The notes under the pieces are model-generated. The model had not been told where the DNA came from and searched no databases. It saw nothing but the letters and a program-made list of their open reading frames with translations. Source: Algoriphagus sp. (GTDB lineage Bacteria; Bacteroidota; Bacteroidia; Cytophagales; Cyclobacteriaceae). From it: DNA of 64,000 nt. The stretch lies in the NCBI RefSeq assembly GCF_029254265.1, contig NZ_JAQWXX010000074.1, positions 1 to 64,000 on the forward strand, written 5' to 3'. The translations under genes were made by a program, and so were the position numbers. This document shows positions 8,401 to 19,027 of the stretch, one piece after another. The number at the start of each line of letters is the position of its first letter. The first letter of the stretch is position 1.

Positions 8401-10754
8401 AATACATTAAATCCACTGCTCCAAGATGGGACACCCAATCCTTGCACTTCCAAAAAGAGCAGGTTGGCTACTTCTGGCAGCTCGGCACTACTTTGCATCC
8501 CCATGGTTCGGGACCGGACTTTTTCTAATGCTGCTTCTATTCGAGCTTCTCTAGCCTGAGCTTCGGCTTTTTGAAGATCGAGAAAACGGGTGTAGGTCTG
8601 CTCGAAGACATTTCCCACCCGTTTCATAATCTCCACATCTTCGGATGAAGGGAGCTTTCCGGCAAAGCTTGGGATACAAATTCCTGAATTTTTGGCTAGT
8701 GCGATTGCCATCGCATAGCCAGGGGAATTTAGCAAGGAGGCTTTAAATTCTTCGGGAAGATGTTTATAGTCCGTTTGTTCAAAACCGTTTTTTAGCCAAG
8801 TATTTTTTTCTTCGAACGTATATACTTTGGCAAAATAATCAGCCCCATTATCCTTATTATCAAACAAGTCGGAGGAAATTGGATGATCAAAATAGGGAAT
8901 ACTCAAAGAGGAAACGCCATCAGATATGGGAATCCATTGCCGGATATCCCTCGAACCTTCCTGGAAAATAAAAATGCTTACCGAGGCAAAGCCCATATCC
9001 GCACTTAGCCCTTGCATTTGCTCAAATACAACCTTGACTACCTCTCCCAAGTCATCGGTTTTATACATTGCTAGGGATTTTGAACGTATTCTTTCCAATA
9101 CTGTCTCAATTTGTGCCTCCCGAGCTTGTTCCTCCGCTTTTTTCAAATCAAGATATCTTCGGTAGGTTTGGGCAAACTGCGAACTGAATCGTTGGGTAAT
9201 TTGAATTAATTCATATTGGAATTCTTGCGGGCTGAAGGCATAAAAGAACCCATGCTCGAATATGAAACAATGCTGGATTTCTTTTTTGGGTAATTTTTCC
9301 AGAGGAATATGGATTTTATAGTCAGGTGCATTATTGAGCATCTGGTAATAATCCAGCAAATCTTGTCCCTCCAAAATATATTGATGAAAAGCAACCTGCT
9401 CCTTCCAAGCCTTTCTAGCCTTTTTCAATAAAGGATGCGAAGTCATATCCAAATTGCCAATATGCATTTTGACTTCTTCCCCATCCCTACGAGCAGTCCA
9501 AAGTTGGTTGTTTTCGTTGTTGTGGTTTAGTATGCCAATCCCAAACCTGGTTCCCTCATCAACGCCTAAGGCTGTTAATTCACTGAACATTTTGATGATG
9601 CACTTACCCACGTCCTCACTGCTGTGCATAGCCATGGTCTGTGCCCTGACTCTTTCCAAGGCAGCTTCAACCTGGGCTTCTCTTGCCTGTGCCTCTGCTT
9701 TTTGGAGATCTAGAAAACGGGTGTAGGTTTGTTCGAAGACCTTAGCAAAACGCTGGAATATACCATGCACCTCCGGCATAGGTTCCAGTGTAATGAACAA
9801 TAGATTACCAGAAGCAAAATTTGCCACGTGGTGGATCTGCCTTTTGGGCATTGGAAATCCCGCATCCATTGATTTTTGAAATGCTAGGCCAAGCATGGGA
9901 AAGGATTGCAAATACTTGAAATAGGATTGCAACTCTTCCCCTGAGAAGTCTTTGACCAAAAAACGCTCTTCCCTTTGCCAAGATTCAAATTGGTTTTGAT
10001 GCCATTCATTTTCAGCAATAGGCATGATGAACGGAGGGTTAATTGAACCATCAGCATTGCACATCCAAGAAATAAGCTGGTTTTGCTTTTCGTCCCAAAT
10101 CGTAAATCCACTACTATAAGTAGTGATACCTAAGGTTTTTAGTTGTTGAAATAGTACAGAAGCGGTCGGTGCAAGTTCGTCGCTCTTTTCCATAGCCATA
10201 GCCTTGGCTCTTACCCGTTCGAGCGCAGCTTCTATTTCCAGCTCCCGATTTTTCCCCAACAGATCTGCAGTTTTTTCATCTACGAGTTTTTGTAGTTCCT
10301 CTGCTTTTTGCTTGTAACTTTCTATGCCCCAAGTGTCTTTTTCGCTCTCTACCTGCTCGGGCTTGGAGCCATGCCAGTGAACAACTTTCCACTGTTTCTT
10401 ACTATAAGTCAAAACAATTGAAAAGCGCAGGTACATTTCCAGGTTTTCCTCTCCTGTATTGATGTTAAAGTATATATCCTCTGCAAAGACTGCTGTATTT
10501 TCATCTTCAGCAATAAAGCAATGTACCGGCTCATTTCGCCATGTGAGGTCAATACCCTCGCTTTGGTTTTTTTGATTGACCATCAGTTGCTTAAAGTCTT
10601 CGATCCCCAAGATTTTTTCATCTATGGCGGTTCCAAACCCAGTGACATCCTGATCCACCAGGCCTTCCAATAAATTAGGATCATCGGATTCTAAACCGAC
10701 TTTCATAAATTTCTGATAGGTGTTTTCTAAAAGTTCTTTCTTCGCTTTTTCCAT
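5484..10754 (-). CDS. Giant soluble histidine kinase: NTF2-like cap + 7 tandem ~190-aa modules + HisKA/HATPase
   Basis: A 1756-residue protein without signal peptide or membrane segment. Residues 1-~140 are NTF2/SnoaL-like ([26 protein letters not shown] near the end). A coiled coil leads at ~165 into seven modules of ~188 residues. Each starts with a helix like [15 protein letters not shown] and ends with [20 protein letters not shown]. The last module runs into the DHp helix ([18 protein letters not shown]1514) and a HATPase domain with intact N, G1 and G2 boxes. The module's helix-strand-strand pattern ([16 protein letters not shown]) suggests a GAF-like ligand-binding fold, but I recognise no named domain. 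It is the last intact gene of the operon before the IS110 element, 7 bases from the 724-residue kinase. Modules 2 and 4 have close relatives in the 2912-residue kinase. Confidence 0.88.
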   Translation of the reverse strand: MEKAKKELLENTYQKFMKVGLESDDPNLLEGLVDQDVTGFGTAIDEKILGIEDFKQLMVNQKNQSEGIDLTWRNEPVHCFIAEDENTAVFAEDIYFNINTGEENLEMYLRFSIVLTYSKKQWKVVHWHGSKPEQVESEKDTWGIESYKQKAEELQKLVDEKTADLLGKNRELEIEAALERVRAKAMAMEKSDELAPTASVLFQQLKTLGITTYSSGFTIWDEKQNQLISWMCNADGSINPPFIMPIAENEWHQNQFESWQREERFLVKDFSGEELQSYFKYLQSFPMLGLAFQKSMDAGFPMPKRQIHHVANFASGNLLFITLEPMPEVHGIFQRFAKVFEQTYTRFLDLQKAEAQAREAQVEAALERVRAQTMAMHSSEDVGKCIIKMFSELTALGVDEGTRFGIGILNHNNENNQLWTARRDGEEVKMHIGNLDMTSHPLLKKARKAWKEQVAFHQYILEGQDLLDYYQMLNNAPDYKIHIPLEKLPKKEIQHCFIFEHGFFYAFSPQEFQYELIQITQRFSSQFAQTYRRYLDLKKAEEQAREAQIETVLERIRSKSLAMYKTDDLGEVVKVVFEQMQGLSADMGFASVSIFIFQEGSRDIRQWIPISDGVSSLSIPYFDHPISSDLFDNKDNGADYFAKVYTFEEKNTWLKNGFEQTDYKHLPEEFKASLLNSPGYAMAIALAKNSGICIPSFAGKLPSSEDVEIMKRVGNVFEQTYTRFLDLQKAEAQAREARIEAALEKVRSRTMGMQSSAELPEVANLLFLEVQGLGVPSWSSGFNVLLEDKKSADAWMSSEGTIQEPFVLRLWGEASFDEMGAFIRSKETFMVQELGGKELEEHYNFMKSFPDLKPTFEKLEVLGLSLPTYQINHLCKFSNGFLLFITYEPVQDFHDIFKRFTKVFDQTYTRFLDLQKAEAQAREAKIEAALERVRSHSIGMQSAADFGVVTNEMFEQLRNFGEDLYAAGIVFCDKHEGHVEQWHSIPGGGMLSPFIVPIDLDYIHQYRYDQWKEGKELFSIEIPSDFIEQHFKDIFDLPSAQIALQDLESRNAPMPATPTWEIDYGASFKNGYILISSLKYLETTDILPRFAQVFDLTYTRFLDLQKAENQARESQIEASLERVRAKALAMHSSIDLRQTITVIFEELKALNIKTIRLGLGLVDPDKPEGEIVTSRIDEKDNILEVSGKFRLEGDPVLDSVYAHFKQQKDYFPILEGEEINSYYAALQGYVNVQGEGTDIKHYGCFLYFKEGCLYAWAAEPHSEGQISILKKFSRVVEITYRRYKDLIESEYREKEAVKQASLDRVRAEIASMRTPEDLERITPLIWKELTILSIPFIRCGVFIIDQKEEYIEAYLSSPDGQSLGVLRLPFDSSELTDQIVQAWRKGQVYKRHWDKEDFVRWINLMMEQDQIQDSSTYQGDAAPPESLDLHFVPFGQGMLYVGAVSPLDETELETVKSLAKAFAIAFSRYEDFVKLEQAKAEIESAMNELKSTQAQLIQSEKMASLGELTAGIAHEIQNPLNFVNNFSEVSAELVDEMNEELEKGDIEEAKFIGKDLKENLSKINHHGKRADAIVKGMLEHSRANKGEKAPTDLNALADEFVRLSYHGLRAKDKSFNADFKLELDPDLPKVNVVASDIGRVILNLVNNGFYAVNDKAKSGNVDPDYKPTVSVSSVYSPLAGGQGGVIQLSVQDNGPGIPDSIKEKIFQPFFTTKPTGSGTGLGLSLSYDIVKAHGGELRVKSKEGEGTVFNIKLPIV
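5712..5728. repeat. GC-rich palindrome translated within a kinase ATPase loop
   Basis: CCCCCCTGCTAGGGGGG forms a 7-bp stem with a 3-base loop inside the 1756-residue kinase gene. It encodes part of the SPLAGGQGG loop ahead of the G1 box, the site where two other kinases here carry a different palindrome. The stretch is far more G/C-rich than its surroundings. Confidence 0.55.
6300..10245 (-). repeat. Seven tandem sensor modules (563-bp average period) in the 1756-aa kinase
   Basis: The linker DNA encoding [22 protein letters not shown] plus [15 protein letters not shown] recurs near 6860, 7420, 7990, 8540, 9120, 9680 and 10230. Linkers are conserved down to codon choice while module cores differ. 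Module 7 ([15 protein letters not shown]) belongs to a distinct membrane-distal or DHp-proximal subtype shared with the last module of the 2026-residue kinase. Confidence 0.85.
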
Positions 10755-10761
10755 TTGATGC

Positions 10762-12936
10762 TTAGGATAAGGGTAATGTGATTAAAAATATGGCTCCTTC
10801 CTCACCTTTCGACTCAACCTTCAACTCCCCTCCATGCGCCTTGACGAAATCATAGCTCAAAGACAAGCCTAGTCCTGTTCCCGACCCGGTCGGCTTGGTC
10901 GTAAAGAAGGGCTGGAAGATCTTTTCTTTGATGGAGTCGGGGATTCCTGGGCCGTTGTCCTGGACGGAGATTTTTACCCCTAAATCCCCTGAAGGGGACT
11001 TTGCTGCCGTTGTTTTTATTATTACTAAAGGCTTGTAGCCTTCTTCCCCTTCAGATGGCTGAGGGGTAGATTTGGCTTTATCGTTGACGGCGTAAAACCC
11101 ATTATTCACCAAGTTCAGAATGACTCTTCCTATATCGGAAGCCACCACATTTACTTTTGGCAAGTTCGGATCAAGATCCAATTTAAAGTCAGCGTTAAAG
11201 CTCTTGTCTTTCGCCCGAAGCCCGTGATAGGAAAGCTTTAAAAATTCCTCAGCCAAAGCATTGAGATTAGTCAGCGATTTTTCACTTTTATTTGCCCGGC
11301 TATGCTCGAGCATTCCCTTCACGATGGCATCTGCCCGCTTGCCGTGGTGGGCGATTTTTTCTGAGTTTTCACCCAGATCTTTTAGAATGGATTTTGTCTC
11401 CTCGATATCCCCTTTCCCCAATTCCTCTATAGCCTCTCCAACAAGTTCCCTATTCAACTCCGAGAAATTATTCACGAAGTTTAGCGGGTTCTGGATCTCA
11501 TGGGCGATGCCGGCGGTGAGTTCGCCGAGTGAAGCCATCTTTTCGGATTGGATAAGCTGGGCTTGGGTGGATTTGAGGTTTTCTAAGGATTGATTCAGTT
11601 CCCTGGTGCGCTCTTTTACCTTTTTTTCGAGAGTTTCATTTTGTGAATATAAAATGGACTCTTTTTCTTTTGAGAGTTTCCGAACCCTGTCCAGGTTTAA
11701 CCTTAATTCCTGACTTCGCTTCCCAAAGGCGTAACCTAAGTAAATAGCTAAAACAACCGAGTTGAGCATTTGGGCAAATGGAACATAATCTTTTATATAA
11801 AAATCTGTTATCCCAATATCGGTCTGTATTAAACCAATATCGGTTAAAATAATTATCGCCCAGAATACTATTGCAATAATACTAGAACTCAGAAATAAGA
11901 TACTAGCCACTCTATTTTTGTTCCAGGATTTTAAAGCTATTCGTATAACGGCAACCAATAATAGAAGCGCCCAAGCGGTTGTTAATATAAGAGGTTCGTA
12001 TAAAAAGGAACAACCAATGGCGATAAGGCCTAAAAATGTTACTGCTTTATACCCAAAATCTATGGTCTTCTCCATAATGCTGTACAGGCAATACAGTGAG
12101 ATTGAAAAGGAAAATACAATACAGGTCGCAATTAGGAAGGAAATCCAAAACTGATCTCCAGTATAACCATTCGACCAGATTACTCCAGCGTAAAACAGAC
12201 TCAAAAAAAGATTAGAAATGGCGAAGTATCCATTGATTTTTTCATTGGGGAAAACCAAGAAAAAGGATATGAATATGATAAACATCAAGAGCGCAATGCC
12301 TAAAGCGATGTGATAATTTTTGTCAAACTGTTGAAAGCCAGCGATTCGTCTATTTTTTACTATATCGGTGGAGGTGGCATGGCTAAGGGTTGAAACTGAA
12401 AGTCCAATGTCCCCATTGGTATTCGTATACAGGGGAAATTTATATTGTGCGTTGACATAACGTACCGCCAATACCTGTTCCTTTCCTTTTTCCAGTGGCA
12501 ATTGAAGTATTTGCCTCCAAGGATTATTATAAATGACCTCGTCTTGATTTGCACTTACTTTCCCCAGTTGGTGAATCAGCTTCCCATCTAAATAAATCTC
12601 CGAGGCTCCTAGCTGCCGGATATTTAACACGATAGTCTGTGTTAAGCTGCTATCTGCTTTAATGCGTTTTCTGAACCAAACAATTTCACCGCGCTCGGCG
12701 AGGACATGTTCACCATCAGGCATGTTTAGATTGTAAGCACTGACTTCGCTCCATGAAGCGTCATCAAAATCCGGACTGGCCCAGGCTGGATCATCCCCTT
12801 TTTGATAACGCCAGTCCTCTGTTAAATTCTTCCAACCCTCTGAAAAAGTAGTGTCTGAGATCACAAACACTTTTTCTGACTGACCAAAAAGTGTCAGCGG
12901 AAGAAGTAGAAAGATTAGAGCGTAAAATTGTTTCAT
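10762..12936 (-). CDS. 7TM sensor histidine kinase (7TMR-DISM-like)
   Basis: A 724-residue membrane sensor kinase. Residues 1-18 are a signal peptide. Residues ~30-175 form an extracytoplasmic beta-sandwich resembling galactose-binding/DISM domains (DPAWASPDFDDASW; ASEIYLDGKLIHQLG). Seven hydrophobic helices follow between ~210 and ~405, then a coiled coil (LDRVRKLSKEKESILYSQNE), DHp ([13 protein letters not shown]479) and HATPase with intact boxes. The kinase half is closely related to those of the propeller kinases and the 1756-residue kinase. It lies 2 bases after the 2026-residue kinase and 7 before the 1756-residue one, so a membrane sensor is co-transcribed with soluble giant kinases. 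Its signal is unknown; family members often sense carbohydrates or other small molecules. Confidence 0.9.
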   Translation of the reverse strand: MKQFYALIFLLLPLTLFGQSEKVFVISDTTFSEGWKNLTEDWRYQKGDDPAWASPDFDDASWSEVSAYNLNMPDGEHVLAERGEIVWFRKRIKADSSLTQTIVLNIRQLGASEIYLDGKLIHQLGKVSANQDEVIYNNPWRQILQLPLEKGKEQVLAVRYVNAQYKFPLYTNTNGDIGLSVSTLSHATSTDIVKNRRIAGFQQFDKNYHIALGIALLMFIIFISFFLVFPNEKINGYFAISNLFLSLFYAGVIWSNGYTGDQFWISFLIATCIVFSFSISLYCLYSIMEKTIDFGYKAVTFLGLIAIGCSFLYEPLILTTAWALLLLVAVIRIALKSWNKNRVASILFLSSSIIAIVFWAIIILTDIGLIQTDIGITDFYIKDYVPFAQMLNSVVLAIYLGYAFGKRSQELRLNLDRVRKLSKEKESILYSQNETLEKKVKERTRELNQSLENLKSTQAQLIQSEKMASLGELTAGIAHEIQNPLNFVNNFSELNRELVGEAIEELGKGDIEETKSILKDLGENSEKIAHHGKRADAIVKGMLEHSRANKSEKSLTNLNALAEEFLKLSYHGLRAKDKSFNADFKLDLDPNLPKVNVVASDIGRVILNLVNNGFYAVNDKAKSTPQPSEGEEGYKPLVIIKTTAAKSPSGDLGVKISVQDNGPGIPDSIKEKIFQPFFTTKPTGSGTGLGLSLSYDFVKAHGGELKVESKGEEGAIFLITLPLS
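10985..10998. repeat. Short palindromic element translated within a kinase ATPase loop (copy 2)
   Basis: Second occurrence of TCCCCTGAAGGGGA, again encoding KSPSGDLG before the G1 box, with about 26 identical bases in common with the copy at 510-523. Because the two kinases are paralogous, this could be one ancestral insertion and not two events. Confidence 0.55.
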
Positions 12937-12938
12937 AG

Positions 12939-15900
12939 CTAAGAATTATTGACTGGTATTAACATCATAAAAGTACTTCCAACTCCTTCTTGAGTCTCCA
13001 ACTTCAACTCACCCCCATGCGCCTTGACAATATCATTCGTAATGCTCAGCCCCAGCCCTGTTCCCTCCGTTCCTTTCTTGGTGGTGAAGAAGGGCTGAAG
13101 AATTTTGTCCTTGATCTCTTCGGGGATTCCACCTCCATTATCGGCTATAGAAAGGAGCACCTTGTCTTTTTGCAAAGCTGTTTTCACGGTCAGCTTTGGC
13201 AAGTAACTATTCCCATCTCCTGTCTCCCGTCTCCCGTCTTCGGTCTTCAATTTATCCCGCATGGCGTCAAATGCATTGTTGCAGAGGTTGAGAATCACTC
13301 TTGAAAAATCCTCAGAGATCAACGTCACGTCCCCAACTTTCGGATCCAGCTGAAGGTCTATATCTACATTGATTGGATACTTTCCTGCCCGCATGCCATG
13401 GAAAGATAGATTGACAAATTCTTTGACCAGGGGATTGAAAGCTTTCGGCTCTCGTTTGCTTCCAGACGCCCGACTGTGTTGGAGCATGGAAGTCACAATG
13501 CTATCCGCCCGGGTGCCGTGTTCGTGGACTTTGGTCAGATTGCTTTGGACATCTTGGAGGATGGCGATGATCTCTTCTTTGGTAGCTGAAGCTTCCAAAT
13601 TTTCTAATTCGGCAAAAACCTCTTCGATCAGCTCCCGACTGAGGTCAGAGAAGTTGTTGACGAAGTTCAGCGGGTTCTTGATCTCATGAGCGATACCGGC
13701 AGTAAGCTGTCCAAGACTGGCGAGTTTTTCTTGCTGCACCAATTGCTCCTGGGCCGCTTTCAGATCATTTAGTGCTTTTTCAGCTTTAGCTTTTGCCAAA
13801 TCAAGCTTGGTAAAATCCTCGTATCGTGCATAGGCCACAGAAAGTGATTTTCCCAGCGCTTTGACCAAGTCCAGTTCTTCGGCATTTAAATCTATTTCAG
13901 ATCCCACATAGAGCATTCCCTGGGCGAAGGGGACAAATTGAAGCGTTAGCGCCGTGGGTGGTTTTTCTCCACCTTGATAGGTAGTGGGATTTGAAATTTG
14001 CCCTTGGTCCATAAGGCTCCTCATAAAGGTGAGGAACTGCTCCTGATTCCAGTGTTCGATATAAGTTTCCTTCTTTCGCCAATGAGCCACCCCTTTGCGG
14101 GTTATTTCTGAATTGTCGAAATCTAAGCGCAAGGCTGCCAAAGCTTCTCCTTGAGGATTGGAGAGGTAAAAGTCCAGCATCTCTTCGTCTTCATTGACTA
14201 GCATCACCCCGCAACGAAAAAACGGAACACCCAAAGACTTCAACTCAGACCAAACTAATGGGGTGATTCGTTCGAGGTCTTTGGCGTCCCGCATGGAAGC
14301 TATTTCTCCGCGAACGCGATCCAATGAAGATTGCTTGATGGCTTCTCGTGCTTGTGCTTCTGCTTTTTGGAGATCGAGGAAGCGGGTATAGGTTTGTTCG
14401 AAGACCCTTGCGAAGCGTTTGGCTACGTCTTTTTGTTCGTCAGTGATTTTTTGAAAGCTCCCTATGGTTAATGACCCAAAAGCGAAAAAAGAAACGAGGT
14501 CATACCAAGAGTTTGGTAATGAACCATTTTCGATGGCCGTCATTATCTCAGGGCTGACAACACCTGCTTTAATAAATCTATTTGTATAAGCAATGAGTTC
14601 CTCACCTATATAAGTCCTTATATGGTTGTGTTCTTTCCTTTCTAGGGGCTTTAATTTGTGGAATATTTCAAAGGTTTTTACAAAGGAAGGTTCAAAATCA
14701 TTTGGCAAAACAAAACTCTTATTCATCCTATCGCCGCCTAATTCAGTGATCCAAAGAGTCAATTCTTCTTTTTCATCATCAAATAGCGCAAATGCAACCC
14801 TGTTGTATTCATCAATCACGCCCATTTTCATCATTTCTTCAGAAATTAGAGTTGATATAGATAAAAGCTCATCACTTCTATGCATGGCCATCATACTTGC
14901 CCGTACTCGCTCTAGTGATGCCTCTATCTGCGATTCTCTTGCCTGAGCTTCTGCTTTTTGAAGATCAAGAAAGCGGGTATAGGATTGTTCGAAAACTGTA
15001 GCTAATCGGCGTAAAATATCATGTTCTTGAGTTGTAAAGATTTCAAGATTGTAACGGTGGAGTTGTAAAGCACAGGTTTTTCCCTTCGCCACAATTGAAG
15101 TGTGGCCAGGAGCAGATAGGATTATTTCTCTTCGGTTTGGTGGTGTGTGACTGAGCTCTGATACTTCAAATGCTGTATTCCACCAACGATGCATTTCATC
15201 AGCGTCAGCCTGAAATTCCACAAAAGAATCCCCCTTTTCCCAGGCATCCCACATTTTTTTGGTGATACCAAAATCTATGTAAGTGACCCTTAGTTTTTGC
15301 TGATAGGTATGCGTATTGGTGATTGCCCACAGATAAAGATCTCGAGAATTTTCAATGAAAGTTAGAAAGTTACTGGCGTCTACTTTAATGCCGAGTTCTG
15401 AGATTTGTTCGTGAACTGCCCTAATCACAAATAAAAGGTCATCACTCCTATGCATCGCCATAGAAGCAGATCGCACTCTTTCCAATGCCACTTCAATCTG
15501 TGCTTCTCTTGCCTGTGCTTCTGCTTTTTGTAGATCGAGGAAGCGGGTGTAGGCCAGGTTGAATGCATTGGCAAATCTTTTTAACAATTCATCCTCCTCA
15601 TCACTAAAGGGAATTGTGTTGTATCTTCCAATACCTACCGACGTATCTTTAAAAAAGATAATTGATCGTGTAAGACCAGGTTTGTTATACAAATAGTCTT
15701 TTGCCTCTGAAGGTAAATCCTTGTAAACAGTTTTGGTCAATGAATAATCCAAAAACGTATCTTTTTCTTCTTTGTCATAGACATCTTTAGAAAAATCCGC
15801 TTTGCCATTTTTAAAGTCTTGAATACATTCTTTAGTTCGGTTGAAAAGAGGATGGTTAACCTCCGGAAAATGAATGTAATCTGTAAAGGCACTTTCATCT

Positions 15901-18900
15901 CCGGTGACCGTGTATATCCACAAATTCCACTCGCTCAACTGGTTTCCATTGCTGAAATTGGCAAATTCCATTTGGACACCAAGCTTAACGAGTTGTTCGC
16001 TCAGCAAATTGATGACCTCTAACAAGTCCTCCTGTTTTTGCATCGCCATCGAAGCAGATCGCACTCTTTCCAATGCCACTTCAATCTGTGCTTCTCTAGC
16101 CTGAGCTTCTGCTTTTTGCAGGTCAAGGAAACGGGTGTAAGATTGTTCGAAGACCCGTGAAAAACGTTGAATTATATCTTTTTCGTCATGGTCAAAGGGC
16201 TTGGTGGAGAGTCGAACTAGGTTGAGACCGGACAGCTTGTTCACTGAAATGATCCATTCCATCACCTCTACAGATTTTAAGGCCTTTTTTCGCTCTTGGG
16301 GAACACCATCAAGTTTGAAATACTCACTAAAAAATTGACGTGTTTCAGGTTTGGAAAAACTTATTTCTTCAACTTTCCCTTTCCCCCAAGATTGTGCTAT
16401 CACGTTATGACTTGGCATGTCGACATAGGGCCAAAAAATCAGGTTATCGTATGATCCATCTATAGAAGTTACCCATAAATATAAATCCTTTGGCTTGTCT
16501 GATTTTAATAAGACGCCCATGGTATCAAATGACATTTCTAAGTTTTGGAGCTCAACATAAAGCGCGCTTGCTACTGAACCGAGTTCCTCACTTTTATGCA
16601 TCGCCATGGAAGCAGCTCTAACTTTTTCCAATCCTGCCTCAATCTTTGCTTCTCTAGCTTGAGCTTCGGCTTTTTCGAGATCAAGGAAGCGGGTGTAGGC
16701 CTGCTCAAAGACTTTCCCGAAGCGCTTGAATATTTCCTCTTCTTCCTTCGAAAATTCCTTGAGATCGAGTCGTTGAAAAGTTAAAATGGAATTTTTAAAA
16801 AGAACATGGACCCTCACCATCCCCGGCGAACTGTAGGCAAAATTCTGTCTTTCTTTAGGGATAGATTTAAAATCAGAGAATTTGAATAAAAGCTTGAAGA
16901 ACTCGTCTTTATCTGCTTTGGAATAGGTCTCGGTATAAAAATCAACGCCTTTCCGAACGGCTGTCAATAACTTCTTGAAAATTGGATGCTTGATAAAGGG
17001 AACATGAAATTTTTCCAGGTAATCCTGTCCTTCCACAGCCAACCAGGTATTAGACCCCTTCTCGGGATTAGCAAAATCAGTTAGAATATTTGTGGCCCAA
17101 GCTTCAATTCCCAATCCCAGTATTTGCTTATCGAGAATTCGAACGACCTGGACTAATTCCTCACTTTTATGCATCGCCATGGAAGCAGATCGCACCTTTT
17201 CCAGAGCTACTTCAATCTGTGCTTCTCTTGCTTGTGCTTCTGCCTTTTGTAAGTCAAGGAAGCGGGTATAGGCTTGTTCGAATACTTTTCCGAATCGCTT
17301 GAAGATGTCCTCTTCTTCCTTAGAAAATTCCTTTAGATCGTAATGTTGAAAAATCAAGATGGAATTTTTAGAAAGCACTGAAGCCCTGACCAATCCGGGA
17401 GCATTATAAATTAAATCCTGGCTTTCTTTAGGGTAAGTTCTAAAATCGGAGTAAGTGAATATAAGTTTTAAAAATTCGTTTTTTTCATCTTTCGAATAAC
17501 TATCTGAATAAAAATCGACTCCTTTTGCCAAGGCATCATAGAGTCTTTTTGTAAGGGAATGTTCTAAATACGGAACATGAAATTTTTCTAAGAAATCATG
17601 GCCTTCTTTAGCAAACCAGTCATTTAACCCTTTTTCTTTATACGAAAAATCAGTGAATATTTGCGTGCCATCTGTTTCAATTCCCAATCCTAGTATTTCT
17701 TTGTCAATAACTCGAACAACTTGGACTAGTTCCTCGCTTTTATGCATCGCCATGGAAGCAGAACGCACCTTTTCTAGAGCTACTTCAATCTGTGCTTCTC
17801 GTGCTTGTGCTTCTGCTTTTTCCAAATCGAGAAAACGCGTATAGGTCTGTTCAAATACTTTGGCAAATCGCGGGAAGATATTTTCTTCTTCAAACTCCTC
17901 TTCCGTGATGATTAGGAGGTAACCGTATTTATAGGCAGAAACATGGTTTTTTTGCCAGACTGGAAGCGGTCTTCCAAAGTCTATTACTTTTTGGAAATTG
18001 GCTTTGAAGCTTGGGATCTCCATCAAATGATCATAGATATCCTTAAGTTCTTTTCCTCCCTGCGCATACGAATGAAGTGCTTCCTGATTTTTCCAGGTAT
18101 CATACATTCGTTGCTCGCCATGATCTGCATTGTAAGGGACAAAAAGGTGGTTGAACATCTGGCCCGGAATGGGACTACTCATCCATTTTTCTACCAAAAC
18201 TTCCTCCTTTTTGCAAATCGCAAATCCGGCAGTCCAAAGTTGAGCACCAAGGATTTTTAACTGATCAAACAATAGTGCTGCAACCTCAGCCAATTCCTCG
18301 CTTTTGTGCATGGCCATGGTTCTGGATCGGACTCGCTCCAATGCCAGTTCAATTTCAGCTTCTCGTGCCTGAGCTTCAGCTTTTTGGAGATCTAGGAAGC
18401 GGGTGTAGGTTTGTTCAAAAACTTTGGCGAAACGCTGCAGGATAAAGAAATCTTTTTCAAGAACGGGCTCCATGTCAACTGCTTTTAGGAGTCCAAACCG
18501 CATTGCTGCAACAGAAAAGTGAACGTACTCAGTCTCCTTAATATTTGTCTTGACGTCTTCAGGCAAATTTTTCATGTCACTTTGCCCTAAAAGTAGGACG
18601 CCTAATTTGCGCTTATCATCTCCGGAAACCTCAATAGAAACGCTAGGTGTCTGTTGTTCGAAAGTGGACCAATACTTTTTTAACACCCAATGATCCAGTG
18701 TAGGGATTTCGAATCCCTCTGGTTGAATCCTCGCTCCAGGTGGAGAAATCCAGCAATAAAAACCAGACTTATCTTCCTTAGCAATTTTTATCTCAAAGCC
18801 CCATTTTGCAATTCCAAAAGGATGAATTTGTTTATAAAATTCAAAAACCAACTCGCGAAGTTCTTCGCTTTTCTGCATGGACATTGCCCTTGCTCTCACT

Positions 18901-19019
18901 CTTTCCAGCGCCGCCTCAATCTCCAGTTCTCTGTTTTTAGCTTCTAACTCCAGTGCTTGCTCTTCCACTGAACGTTGTAGTCTTTGTATTTCTGCTGTTA
19001 ATTGGGCCTCGGTTTTCAT
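12939..19019 (-). CDS. Giant soluble histidine kinase: 9 tandem ~190-aa modules + HisKA/HATPase
   Basis: A 2026-residue cytoplasmic protein. A short coiled coil (residues 1-35), with no NTF2 cap, leads into nine modules of ~190 residues joined by the shared helical linker. Modules 3 and 4 are close tandem copies (both EKVRSASMAMHKSEELVQVV). DHp is [17 protein letters not shown] with H1778, and the HATPase has LNLCNNAFDAM, DNGGGIP and GTGLGLSITND boxes. The kinase half belongs to a second subtype, shared only with the 2912-residue kinase and distinguished by GQLT and a RADSIVTSMLQHSRASGSKR segment. The gene starts 8 bases after the 2912-residue kinase and ends 2 bases before the 7TM kinase. 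It may form mixed dimers with its neighbour through the near-identical DHp; this is inference. Confidence 0.88.
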   Translation of the reverse strand: MKTEAQLTAEIQRLQRSVEEQALELEAKNRELEIEAALERVRARAMSMQKSEELRELVFEFYKQIHPFGIAKWGFEIKIAKEDKSGFYCWISPPGARIQPEGFEIPTLDHWVLKKYWSTFEQQTPSVSIEVSGDDKRKLGVLLLGQSDMKNLPEDVKTNIKETEYVHFSVAAMRFGLLKAVDMEPVLEKDFFILQRFAKVFEQTYTRFLDLQKAEAQAREAEIELALERVRSRTMAMHKSEELAEVAALLFDQLKILGAQLWTAGFAICKKEEVLVEKWMSSPIPGQMFNHLFVPYNADHGEQRMYDTWKNQEALHSYAQGGKELKDIYDHLMEIPSFKANFQKVIDFGRPLPVWQKNHVSAYKYGYLLIITEEEFEEENIFPRFAKVFEQTYTRFLDLEKAEAQAREAQIEVALEKVRSASMAMHKSEELVQVVRVIDKEILGLGIETDGTQIFTDFSYKEKGLNDWFAKEGHDFLEKFHVPYLEHSLTKRLYDALAKGVDFYSDSYSKDEKNEFLKLIFTYSDFRTYPKESQDLIYNAPGLVRASVLSKNSILIFQHYDLKEFSKEEEDIFKRFGKVFEQAYTRFLDLQKAEAQAREAQIEVALEKVRSASMAMHKSEELVQVVRILDKQILGLGIEAWATNILTDFANPEKGSNTWLAVEGQDYLEKFHVPFIKHPIFKKLLTAVRKGVDFYTETYSKADKDEFFKLLFKFSDFKSIPKERQNFAYSSPGMVRVHVLFKNSILTFQRLDLKEFSKEEEEIFKRFGKVFEQAYTRFLDLEKAEAQAREAKIEAGLEKVRAASMAMHKSEELGSVASALYVELQNLEMSFDTMGVLLKSDKPKDLYLWVTSIDGSYDNLIFWPYVDMPSHNVIAQSWGKGKVEEISFSKPETRQFFSEYFKLDGVPQERKKALKSVEVMEWIISVNKLSGLNLVRLSTKPFDHDEKDIIQRFSRVFEQSYTRFLDLQKAEAQAREAQIEVALERVRSASMAMQKQEDLLEVINLLSEQLVKLGVQMEFANFSNGNQLSEWNLWIYTVTGDESAFTDYIHFPEVNHPLFNRTKECIQDFKNGKADFSKDVYDKEEKDTFLDYSLTKTVYKDLPSEAKDYLYNKPGLTRSIIFFKDTSVGIGRYNTIPFSDEEDELLKRFANAFNLAYTRFLDLQKAEAQAREAQIEVALERVRSASMAMHRSDDLLFVIRAVHEQISELGIKVDASNFLTFIENSRDLYLWAITNTHTYQQKLRVTYIDFGITKKMWDAWEKGDSFVEFQADADEMHRWWNTAFEVSELSHTPPNRREIILSAPGHTSIVAKGKTCALQLHRYNLEIFTTQEHDILRRLATVFEQSYTRFLDLQKAEAQARESQIEASLERVRASMMAMHRSDELLSISTLISEEMMKMGVIDEYNRVAFALFDDEKEELTLWITELGGDRMNKSFVLPNDFEPSFVKTFEIFHKLKPLERKEHNHIRTYIGEELIAYTNRFIKAGVVSPEIMTAIENGSLPNSWYDLVSFFAFGSLTIGSFQKITDEQKDVAKRFARVFEQTYTRFLDLQKAEAQAREAIKQSSLDRVRGEIASMRDAKDLERITPLVWSELKSLGVPFFRCGVMLVNEDEEMLDFYLSNPQGEALAALRLDFDNSEITRKGVAHWRKKETYIEHWNQEQFLTFMRSLMDQGQISNPTTYQGGEKPPTALTLQFVPFAQGMLYVGSEIDLNAEELDLVKALGKSLSVAYARYEDFTKLDLAKAKAEKALNDLKAAQEQLVQQEKLASLGQLTAGIAHEIKNPLNFVNNFSDLSRELIEEVFAELENLEASATKEEIIAILQDVQSNLTKVHEHGTRADSIVTSMLQHSRASGSKREPKAFNPLVKEFVNLSFHGMRAGKYPINVDIDLQLDPKVGDVTLISEDFSRVILNLCNNAFDAMRDKLKTEDGRRETGDGNSYLPKLTVKTALQKDKVLLSIADNGGGIPEEIKDKILQPFFTTKKGTEGTGLGLSITNDIVKAHGGELKLETQEGVGSTFMMLIPVNNS
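13217..13248. repeat. Heptamer repeat translated in a kinase ATPase loop
   Basis: On the plus strand the units are CTCCTGT, CTCCCGT, CTCCCGT, CTTCGGT and a partial CTTC. They encode TEDGRRETGDG between the N box and the next strand. Four 7-base units are not a multiple of three, so single-unit slippage would frameshift the kinase. The same heptamer family occurs at 19300-19331 and, intergenically, at 38093-38110. Confidence 0.7.
13800..18930 (-). repeat. Nine tandem sensor modules (570-bp average period) in the 2026-aa kinase
   Basis: Linker sequences recur near 14340, 14950, 15510, 16100, 16660, 17230, 17810, 18360 and 18920. Modules 3, 4, 6 and 7 share EVRSASMAM-like starts and look like the most recent local duplications. 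The final module is the KQSSLDRVRGEIASM subtype also found last in the 1756-residue kinase. Confidence 0.85.
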
Positions 19020-19027
19020 AGCTTGTC